Origin: Candidatus Dormiibacter sp.
GTDB taxonomy: Bacteria > Chloroflexota > Dormibacteria > UBA8260
Assembly (NCBI GenBank): GCA_025450495.1
Contig: JANWHI010000094.1
Span: forward strand, 1 to 15,331
DNA: 15,331 nt
Direction: 5' to 3'
Shown here: positions 1-5,614 of the stretch, piece after piece
Layout of the letters: every line of letters starts with the position of its first letter
Numbering within the stretch: the stretch's first letter is position 1
Program-made: the position numbers and the translations under genes
The notes under the pieces: model-generated
Database searches by the model: none
What the model saw: the letters and a program-made list of their open reading frames with translations, nothing else
Told to the model about the DNA's origin: nothing

Positions 1-605
1 ACCGGCCGCCCAAGGACATCCCCACCCTCGAGGACCGGCTGCGCAGCCGCTTCGAGGGCGGTCTGATGGCCGACATCCAGCCCCCAGACTTCGAGACGCG
101 CCTGGCCATCCTCAACACCAAGCTCGGCGTCCACGGCTCGCTGGTGCCCGACGAGGTCTGCAGCTTCATCGCCCACAAGATCCAGAAGAACATCCGTGAG
201 CTCGAGGGCGCGCTCATCCGCGTCCTCGCCCACGCGTCGATCAATGGTCGTGCGGTCACCCTGGAGGCTGCCCAGACCATCCTCCGCGACATCATCCCCG
301 TGGGTGACATCAGCCCGGTGAGCATCGACGTCATCCAGGAGACGGTGGCCGCGTACTTCAACATCTCCGTGGACGAGATGAAGGGCAAGCGGCGCGACAA
401 GCACATCGTGTTCCCCCGCCAGGTGGCCATGTACATCGTGCGTGAGGAGACGGAGTCGTCGCTGCCCGTGATCGGCACCGCCTTTGGTGGCCGTGACCAC
501 ACCACCGCGCTGCACGCCATCGAGAAGATCACCGACCTCGTTCTCGAGGATGCCCGCCTCCAGGGCGACCTGCGCCAGATTCGCCAGCGGCTCCACGAGC
601 ACTGA
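1..605 (+). CDS. dnaA: DnaA replication initiator, C-terminal part (5' end outside the window)
   Basis: DnaA binds DnaA boxes at the origin, forms an ATP-dependent filament and melts the DNA to load the helicase. Only about the last 200 residues are present; the reading frame is open from base 3 and runs in from the left edge, so the gene is cut by the window and not truncated in nature. The visible part begins in the end of the AAA+ domain (LRSRFEGGLMADIQPPDFET), matching box VII with its arginine finger (SRF). It continues through the lid helices (IRELEGALIR) to DNA-binding domain IV. Domain IV carries the family signature GGRDHTTALHAIEKI and the basic KRRDKHIVFPRQ segment that reads the DnaA box. 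The frame ends in TGA at 603-605. The next gene is dnaN, the standard partner. Internal ATG codons such as the one at 66 are not the start, because conserved sequence precedes them. Confidence 0.97.
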   Translation, partial: RPPKDIPTLEDRLRSRFEGGLMADIQPPDFETRLAILNTKLGVHGSLVPDEVCSFIAHKIQKNIRELEGALIRVLAHASINGRAVTLEAAQTILRDIIPVGDISPVSIDVIQETVAAYFNISVDEMKGKRRDKHIVFPRQVAMYIVREETESSLPVIGTAFGGRDHTTALHAIEKITDLVLEDARLQGDLRQIRQRLHEH

Positions 606-863
606 TGGCCAGGCGGGAGAGCCCTGTGGATAACTGCGCTGCAACCTGTGCACCTTTCGGCGGCCTTCGGACCGAGGCGGGCAAATCGTGATCGCCGCCG
701 CGGTTGCGCACAGCTTGGCGGAGTCGATCTTCCAATTCCCACAAGCCATCTGGCCGGTTATCCCCCGAACAGCCGCCACTAAATACTACGGCTGTACTGA
801 GACTCCCCTAGCCCTCTTAAGAATGTCTGGGGACAACCAAGAAACCGTGAGGTTCTTCGCAGC
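606..863. other. Candidate replication origin (dnaA-dnaN intergenic region)
   Basis: This 258-bp gap lies between dnaA and dnaN, where many bacteria carry oriC. It contains one perfect DnaA box: TGTGGATAA at 625-633, which is TTATCCACA on the minus strand. Two further sites have two mismatches: TTATCCCCC at 758-766 and TGGGGACAA at 828-836. Two have three mismatches: TTGCGCACA at 704-712 and ATTCCCACA at 735-743. The stretch 778-826 is visibly richer in A/T than its surroundings and could be the unwinding element. Only one box is exact, so the main origin could also lie upstream of dnaA. The dnaN promoter must also lie here, but no convincing -10/-35 pair stands out. Confidence 0.55.
625..633 (-). 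promoter_or_regulatory. Consensus DnaA box
   Basis: TGTGGATAA on the plus strand reads TTATCCACA on the minus strand, the exact DnaA 9-mer. It lies 20 bases after the dnaA stop codon. Confidence 0.8.
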
Positions 864-1982
864 ATGAAGTGCTCCGTCTCTCCCTCCGCGCTCAGTGCAG
901 CACTGTCGCTCGTCTCCCGGGCGGTGTCACCCAGATCGACGCTGCCCGTGCTCGGCAACGTGCTGCTCGAGACCACCGACGGTGGCCTCCGCGTCACGGC
1001 CACCAACCTAGACCTGACCATTGCCGCCACCGTCCCCGCCGAGGTCGCGCTCGACGGCCGCACCACCGTGCCCGCCCGCCTGCTCGCTGAGTATGTCGCG
1101 TCACTGGCGGAAGCACCCTGCACCATGGAGCTCGATGGTGGCACCCAGGTGCTCCGGCTCAGCTGCGGCGTGCATCGCACCAACCTGCACGGCATCGATG
1201 CGGTGGAGTTTCCGCCGCTGCCGGCGCGTGACGCGGACGCGTCCATCGAGCTCGACGCGCCGGTGTTCGCCAACGCGGTGACGCAGACCGCGATGGCGGC
1301 GAGCGCCGACGAAGCGTCGCCGGTGCTCACCGGTGTGCTCTTCCAGGTGGATGGCGAACGGCTGACGCTGGCGGCCACCGACCGCCATCGCCTGGCCGTG
1401 AAGACTCTCGACGTCCACCCTCGAGGCGAGAAGCCCTTCTCCGGCGGGGTCATCGTGCCCTCGCGCCATCTCAGCGAGGTGGCGCGGGCGGTCAACCCCA
1501 CGCGGCCGACTGTGTCGATCAGCTTCAGCGACCAGCGCAACCAGGTGTTCTTCAGCCTCAAGGATGTCGAGATCTCCTCGCGGCTGATCGAGGGCAACTA
1601 CCCCAACTACGCCCAGGTCATCCCCGGCGAGTCCACCACCACCGTGGAGCTGCCCACTGCGTCGCTGCTCCGCGAGGCCAAGACCGCCTCGGTGCTGGCC
1701 CGGGATGCGGCCAACCCGGTGCGCTTGCGGGTCGGCGACAACACCCTGACCCTTGTCGCACAGACCGCCGAGGTCGGCGACGACGAGGCGCCGCTGAGCG
1801 CCAACGTCAAGGGTGACGACGTGCAGATCGCGTTCAACGCCAGGTACGTGCTCGACGCGCTCAGCGTGCTCGACTCCGACGATGTGCAGCTGAGCTTCAA
1901 CGGCTCCCTGCAGCCAGGGGTGATCCGCCCGTCGGGGCGCGACGATTACCTGTGCATCATCATGCCCGTGCGGGTGCCGTAA
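864..1982 (+). CDS. dnaN: DNA polymerase III sliding clamp, beta subunit
   Basis: The clamp is a ring-shaped dimer that tethers DNA polymerase III and other DNA enzymes to the template. The 372 residues match the usual family length of three repeated clamp domains. Recognisable parts are the N-terminal MKCSVSPSALSAALSLVSRAV, the domain-1 phrase LPVLGNVLLETTDGGLRVTATNLD, and the domain-2 phrase ASPVLTGVLFQVDGERLTLAATDRHRLAV written here in parts. Domain 3 contains IEGNYPNYAQVIP, and the protein ends in CIIMPVRVP, the conserved clamp tail. The ATG at 864 is supported by the family N-terminus; the nearest purine-rich site, GAGG at 849-852, is an 11-base spacer away and weak. The gene follows dnaA and the candidate origin. 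recF, often the next gene, is absent here and found inverted further right. Confidence 0.98.
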   Translation: MKCSVSPSALSAALSLVSRAVSPRSTLPVLGNVLLETTDGGLRVTATNLDLTIAATVPAEVALDGRTTVPARLLAEYVASLAEAPCTMELDGGTQVLRLSCGVHRTNLHGIDAVEFPPLPARDADASIELDAPVFANAVTQTAMAASADEASPVLTGVLFQVDGERLTLAATDRHRLAVKTLDVHPRGEKPFSGGVIVPSRHLSEVARAVNPTRPTVSISFSDQRNQVFFSLKDVEISSRLIEGNYPNYAQVIPGESTTTVELPTASLLREAKTASVLARDAANPVRLRVGDNTLTLVAQTAEVGDDEAPLSANVKGDDVQIAFNARYVLDALSVLDSDDVQLSFNGSLQPGVIRPSGRDDYLCIIMPVRVP

Positions 1983-2025
1983 GCGCACCAACCGCGCCGT
2001 ACCGTGGCGAAACAGGTGAATGACG

Positions 2026-2047
2026 TCTGCACGCGACACCGTGCAGA
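2026..2047. terminator. Inverted repeat after dnaN, possible terminator or operator
   Basis: TCTGCAC (2026-2032) and GTGCAGA (2041-2047) form a perfect 7-bp stem with an 8-base loop. The hexamer ATGACG occurs just before the left arm and overlaps the end of the right arm, so the palindrome is bracketed by a short direct repeat. It lies 43 bases after the dnaN stop and upstream of the next gene's -10 box. No T-run follows, so a factor-independent terminator is not certain and a protein-binding site is an alternative. Confidence 0.4.
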
Positions 2048-2090
2048 TGACGATTGCGTGACGGTCAACCTCGCGAAGATTGTCCAACTC

Positions 2091-2096
2091 TAGACT
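2091..2096 (+). promoter_or_regulatory. Candidate -10 box for the secreted GH25-like gene
   Basis: TAGACT fits the TANNNT pattern and would give a transcript start near 2103 and a leader of about 59 bases before the GTG at 2162. No clear -35 is visible at 16-19 bp spacing. Confidence 0.4.
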
Positions 2097-2147
2097 CGTC
2101 GCTGTCCGCTCCCCGCACGGCGCACTGTCCGCAACCAGCATGCGTTC

Positions 2148-2152
2148 AAGGA
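2148..2152 (+). promoter_or_regulatory. Ribosome binding site deciding the GTG 2162 start
   Basis: AAGGA lies 9 bases before GTG 2162. It sets the start directly upstream of a clean signal peptide and argues against in-frame starts further 5', such as TTG 2054. Confidence 0.65.
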
Positions 2153-2161
2153 AACCACCCA

Positions 2162-3901
2162 GTGCCACGTCCTCTCTCTCGCACGCTCGCCATGCTTCTT
2201 GCCGCCGCGATCGGTGGCGCCGCCGGTCTGGCGCAGACCGCCCGCCCCGCCCTGGCGGCGGCAACGTACGGTGTTGTCGGCTATGACATCTCCTGGCCGC
2301 AGTGCGGAGGCAGCCGCCCGGAGCCGTCCTTCGACGTTGCCATCGCGGGTGTCACTGGTGGCCACGGGTTCTCGGGAAATCCCTGCCTGGCCAGCGAGTT
2401 TGCCTGGAGCCAGCAGGCGACGTTGCCCAGCGCCCTCTACATCAACGTCGACCTGCCCAGCGCCACCCCATCGCAGGGTGCCACTGGGCCGGCGGGAGTC
2501 TGCACAGCCGCCGACATCAACTGCTTTGCCTACAACTACGGTTTCAACAACTCACGATACGCGCTGAGCTACGCCCAGTCCCAGGGCGTGGATGCTCTGG
2601 TGTGGTGGCTCGACGTCGAGACCAACAACCTCTGGCAGACCGCGGCTCGCAACCGCCCCTCCTTGAGGACGGTCACGCCGGCGTCGCCGGGGTCGATGGC
2701 GCCAAACACTTACAACACCTCGGCGAACGCGCAGGCCATCGCCGGGGCGATCGCAGGTCTGGCCGTGTCCAACAAGGTGGTCGGCGCGTACTCGACCAAC
2801 TATCAATGGAACCTGCTCGCCGGCGCCTACGCGCCGCAGTTGCCCGTGTGGTACGCCACCAACGACACCGTTGACAGGGCGCCTCTGTACTGCGACCAGT
2901 CGAACTCTTTCACCGGCGGGCCGCTCTGGATGGTGCAGTACGCCGTGGCGGCGGGAGCACCGGGCCACGGATTCGACGGTGACTACGCCTGCACCACGCA
3001 GGCGGGGTGGCGGCCGCTCGCCGGTGTTCATTTCGCCAGCGTCGACGCCGGCGGACACGGGGCCTCGGCGATCGCGATCAACGACAACCGCGTCTTCGTG
3101 CGGCCCAGCAACGGGAGCTCGTTCGGCACCATGGCGGCCGCTTCGACGCAACCCTTCTACGGGACTCGCGACACGACCTTTGCCCGCCTCGACGGGACGG
3201 CGAACCCCGAGTCGGCCGTGGCCATCAACAACGACAGCATCTGGGTGATGAAGAACACCGGGGGCAGCTTCGGGCCTCCCGAGAAGTGGTCGAGCGTCCC
3301 GTTCTACGGCAACCGCGGCACCTTCATGGCCGACCTCGACGGGCACGGCCAGGCGTCCGCCGTGGCGATCAACTCCGACAGCGTCTGGGTGATGCGAATG
3401 AACAGCACCAAGGACGGATTCACCGCACCGCAGAAGTGGTCAAGCTCGTACTTCTACGGCAGCATCGGCACCTTCATGGCCGACGTCGACGGGCACGGCC
3501 AGGCATCGGTCGTGGCCGTCAATGGCGACAGCATCTGGGTGATGCGCAGCACCGGCAGCGGCTTTGGTGCACCTGAGTGGGCTGTCTCATCCCCGTTCTA
3601 CGGCAACCGCGGCACCTTCATGGCCGACCTCGACGGGCACGGCCAGGTGTCCGCCGTGGCGATCAACTCCGACAGCATCTGGGTGGAGAGAAACAACGGC
3701 AATGGCCGCTTCACGACCCCAACGAAGCTCTCCAGCGAGCTCTTCTACGGCACCTGGCAGTACATGGCCGATGTCGACGGAAGCGGACGCGCCTCGGCCG
3801 TCGCGGTGAGCCCCTCGGGGGTCTGGGTGAAGCAGAACCAGAACGGCCAGCTGGGAGCCGCGACCAACTGGTTCTCAGGTCCTTACTCCGGAACCCATTA
3901 G
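2162..3901 (+). CDS. Secreted GH25-like (lysozyme-type) protein with C-terminal six-repeat propeller-like domain
   Basis: The 579-residue protein starts at GTG 2162, which has an AAGGA site. It has a Sec signal peptide (RPLSR, then a hydrophobic core) with a likely cut after ALA at residue 32. Residues 36-285 resemble the glycoside hydrolase 25 / lysozyme-like barrel: GYDISWPQ carries D42, WWLDVE carries D151 and E153, and GFDGDYAC carries D272. These match the Asp and Asp-x-Glu pattern of GH25 muramidases, so peptidoglycan cleavage outside the cell is possible but not proven. Residues about 288-579 hold six repeats of 45-50 residues built around MADLDGHGQASAVAINSDSIWV and FYGNRGT (FG-GAP/VCBS-like), probably one propeller used for binding. 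Several cysteines suggest disulfides and export. The gene sits between dnaN and a convergent lipoprotein. Function beyond the fold is inference; a non-catalytic relative of GH25 is the alternative. Confidence 0.85.
   Translation: MPRPLSRTLAMLLAAAIGGAAGLAQTARPALAAATYGVVGYDISWPQCGGSRPEPSFDVAIAGVTGGHGFSGNPCLASEFAWSQQATLPSALYINVDLPSATPSQGATGPAGVCTAADINCFAYNYGFNNSRYALSYAQSQGVDALVWWLDVETNNLWQTAARNRPSLRTVTPASPGSMAPNTYNTSANAQAIAGAIAGLAVSNKVVGAYSTNYQWNLLAGAYAPQLPVWYATNDTVDRAPLYCDQSNSFTGGPLWMVQYAVAAGAPGHGFDGDYACTTQAGWRPLAGVHFASVDAGGHGASAIAINDNRVFVRPSNGSSFGTMAAASTQPFYGTRDTTFARLDGTANPESAVAINNDSIWVMKNTGGSFGPPEKWSSVPFYGNRGTFMADLDGHGQASAVAINSDSVWVMRMNSTKDGFTAPQKWSSSYFYGSIGTFMADVDGHGQASVVAVNGDSIWVMRSTGSGFGAPEWAVSSPFYGNRGTFMADLDGHGQVSAVAINSDSIWVERNNGNGRFTTPTKLSSELFYGTWQYMADVDGSGRASAVAVSPSGVWVKQNQNGQLGAATNWFSGPYSGTH
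3298..3685 (+). repeat. Near-identical intragenic direct repeat (units three and five of the propeller)
   Basis: Bases 3298-3391 and 3592-3685 match at 92 of 94 positions, with an offset of 294 bp (98 codons, two repeat units). The two differences are at 3354/3648 and 3383/3677. The unit between them (about 3450-3545) is more diverged. This suggests recent duplication or gene conversion inside the gene. Confidence 0.9.
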
Positions 3902-3920
3902 CCTGCGCTTTGCTGCGCGA

Positions 3921-4517
3921 CTAGAGCCCGGCGACGGCGATCTTCTGCACCTGGGTGCTGGCGATCGCCTCGGCAACGGCGGCGTCGACGGTGCTGCCTG
4001 CCGACACCATGGTCACCACGCCGATGACCGAGCCCTGGACGAATGCCACCGAGACGATGCTGCGGGACATGCTGTCGGTCCCGAGGTACTCGCTGGCCTT
4101 TGAGTCGATCAGCGGCGACGAGGACGACGTGAGCGTGGGCACCTGCTTCTTGGCGGCGGTCTGGTACGCGCTGTAGTCGGTCGACGCGGCGCCGCTGCCG
4201 GTGTCGACGGCGAGGTCGACCTCCACCTTGGTCTTGCCGTCCGCACTGGAGAAGACCCGCGCATCAGTTCCCGGGGTGCTGCCGAGCAACCCGTCGCTGG
4301 CCTTGGTGAAGCCGGAGGCGTTCGAAGGCAGGTCGATCGCGCCGAGCGCCACGTTCATGGCTGCGTTGCCGCCGGGCGTGCCAGGCGACGACGCGGCGGG
4401 CCGAGACGACGCGGAGGCCCGACTCGGCGCCGTCGCGTTCGAGCTGCCGCAGGCGGCCACAACGGCTCCGGCGACCAGCGCTGCCACGGCAGTGCGGAGA
4501 GAAAGCTGGGTGCGCAT
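3921..4517 (-). CDS. Small secreted lipoprotein of unknown function
   Basis: The 198-residue protein has a textbook lipoprotein signal: MRTQLSLRTA, a hydrophobic stretch, then the lipobox VAAC with the lipidated cysteine at residue 23. A Ser/Ala/Pro-rich linker (about residues 24-50) follows and tethers the folded part to the outer face of the membrane. The remainder (MNVALGAIDLP through KIAVAGL) is alternating polar/hydrophobic and reads like a small alpha/beta domain. I do not recognise a family, and no catalytic motif is visible. The gene ends convergently with the GH25-like gene, with 19 bp between the stops, and is divergent from the dehydrogenase across a 79-bp gap. A -10-like TACCAT at 4535-4530 would give a very short leader before the ATG at 4517. 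Confidence 0.85.
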   Translation of the reverse strand: MRTQLSLRTAVAALVAGAVVAACGSSNATAPSRASASSRPAASSPGTPGGNAAMNVALGAIDLPSNASGFTKASDGLLGSTPGTDARVFSSADGKTKVEVDLAVDTGSGAASTDYSAYQTAAKKQVPTLTSSSSPLIDSKASEYLGTDSMSRSIVSVAFVQGSVIGVVTMVSAGSTVDAAVAEAIASTQVQKIAVAGL

Positions 4518-4529
4518 CGGTGGGCACGC

Positions 4530-4535
4530 ATGGTA
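4530..4535 (-). promoter_or_regulatory. Candidate -10 box for the small lipoprotein
   Basis: TACCAT on the minus strand lies 12 bases before the ATG at 4517, predicting a leader of about 6 bases. No -35 was identified. Confidence 0.35.
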
Positions 4536-4561
4536 CCGATCGTGCTCGTTGCGCGGACCGG

Positions 4562-4590
4562 GTGACGCGCCTAAGCGGTCCGGCTACCCT
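4562..4590 (+). promoter_or_regulatory. Promoter of the dehydrogenase gene, leaderless type
   Basis: GTGACG (4562-4567, four of six matches to TTGACA) and TACCCT (4585-4590) are separated by 17 bp. Seven bases from the last T of the -10 falls exactly on the G of GTG 4597, so the transcript may begin at the start codon. Confidence 0.6.
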
Positions 4591-4596
4591 GCACGT

Positions 4597-5553
4597 GTGC
4601 GCGCGGTCACCATCCTCGAGGCCAACAGGCTGGATGTCGTCGATCACCCCGATCCCCAGCCGGGCACTGGCGAGGCCCTGGTCAGGGTCCGCGCCGCCGG
4701 CCTCAACGGCGCCGACCTCGTCCAGGTCAGGGGCCTCTACCCGGCCCCGCCGGGCAGCCCGCAGGACATCCCCGGCCTCGAGTTCGCCGGCGAGGTGGTG
4801 GCGCTCGGTCCCTCGGCCACCCGGTTTGCCGTCGGCGACCGCGTCATGGCGGTGGTGGGCGGCGGTGGCCAGGCAGAGCTCGCTGTCGCGCACGAGCGCG
4901 TGCTCATGCCCGTTCCCGATGGTGTCGAGTGGCTGCAGGCGGGCGGCTTCCCGGAGACCTTCACCACCGCCCACGACGCGCTGTTCACCCAGGCCGGGCT
5001 GCGCCTGGGCGAGCGCGTGCTCATCCACGGCGCGGCCGGCGGCGTGGGCGTGGCCGCGGTCCAGCTGGCCGCTCGAGCCGGCGCCCGGGTCACCGCCACG
5101 GTGCGGTCCGAACAGCTCCGGGAGCAGGTTCGCTGCCTGGGCGCGGAGACCGTGGTCGCTCCCGGCGACTTCGCCGACGCCGGTCCCTTTGACGTCATCC
5201 TCGAGCTGGTCGGGGCGCCGAACCTGGCGGGCAACCTTGCAGCGCTGGCAACCCGGGGGCGCATCGCCGTGATCGGCCTGGGCGGGGGGGCCACGACCGA
5301 GGTCAACCTCCGCACGCTGATGTCCAGTCGCGGCAGCATCATGTCGTCGACGATGCGGGCTCGGCCGCTGGAGGAGAAGGCGCTCTGCGCGCGCCGCGTC
5401 GAGGCTGAGCTGCTGCCGTTGCTCGCGTGCGGCCGGCTGCGTGTGCCGGTGGCAGCGAGCTTCCCCCTCGCCGATGCGCCGCGCGCGTACCAGCGCTTCA
5501 GCGCCGGGGAGAAGCTCGGCAAGGTGGTCATCGAGATGACGCCGCCGGACTGA
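4597..5553 (+). CDS. Zinc-free MDR-family NADPH:quinone oxidoreductase-type dehydrogenase
   Basis: The 318-residue protein belongs to the medium-chain dehydrogenase/reductase superfamily, quinone oxidoreductase/PIG3-like branch. It is cytoplasmic and expected to pass hydride from NADPH to a quinone or other activated carbonyl. The N-terminal catalytic domain has the family phrases AAGLNGADLVQVRGLYP and IPGLEFAGEVVALG. The Rossmann part carries HGAAGGVGVAAVQLAARAGA (residues about 144-163), whose AAGGVG is the nucleotide-binding loop. The usual Cys/His ligands of zinc-dependent alcohol dehydrogenases are missing, as expected in this branch. The C-terminus has the conserved LADAPRAYQRF and GKVVIEM. 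The start is GTG 4597, placed by the promoter and by the family N-terminus; longer in-frame extensions to the left would run through the lipoprotein gene. The exact substrate cannot be read from sequence. Confidence 0.93.
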   Translation: MRAVTILEANRLDVVDHPDPQPGTGEALVRVRAAGLNGADLVQVRGLYPAPPGSPQDIPGLEFAGEVVALGPSATRFAVGDRVMAVVGGGGQAELAVAHERVLMPVPDGVEWLQAGGFPETFTTAHDALFTQAGLRLGERVLIHGAAGGVGVAAVQLAARAGARVTATVRSEQLREQVRCLGAETVVAPGDFADAGPFDVILELVGAPNLAGNLAALATRGRIAVIGLGGGATTEVNLRTLMSSRGSIMSSTMRARPLEEKALCARRVEAELLPLLACGRLRVPVAASFPLADAPRAYQRFSAGEKLGKVVIEMTPPD

Positions 5554-5568
5554 TGGAACCGGCTGAGA

Positions 5569-5598
5569 TGTCATGCTCGATCTTCAACGAGCCTGACA
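5569..5598. promoter_or_regulatory. Imperfect palindrome upstream of the ABC exporter
   Basis: TGTCA-TG-CTCG (5569-5579) mirrors CGAG-CC-TGACA (5588-5598) around an 8-base centre, with a 2x2 internal mismatch. It lies 15 bases after the dehydrogenase stop and 16 bases before the exporter ATG. It could be a repressor operator or an RNA hairpin. No T-run follows it. Confidence 0.45.
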
Positions 5599-5614
5599 CA
5601 CGGAGCTGACCTGC

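Noticed and set aside
781..800. DnaA-trio element (minus-strand TAG-TAT-TTA) in the candidate origin
   Set aside because: The triplets are few and not placed at a fixed distance from an exact DnaA box; chance is a sufficient explanation.
2054..2161. TTG 2054 as the start of the secreted GH25-like protein
   Set aside because: It would put 36 polar residues before the signal peptide and lies upstream of the -10 box at 2091-2096. AAGGA plus GTG 2162 is better.
1101..2264. Minus-strand open frame of 387 codons opposite dnaN
   Set aside because: It is the antisense shadow of dnaN and crosses its 3' end into the next intergenic region.
3120..3901. CRISPR-like regular repeats
   Set aside because: The periodicity is about 147 bp (49 codons), in frame, and encodes protein repeats; there are no unique spacers.
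3902..3920. Terminator between the convergent GH25-like gene and the small lipoprotein
   Set aside because: The stem would be only GCGC/GCGC with no T-run, which is too weak to call.
4264..5574. Minus-strand open frame of 436 codons opposite the dehydrogenase
   Set aside because: It is antisense to a clear MDR-family protein and has Arg/His/Ala-rich composition with no recognisable domain.
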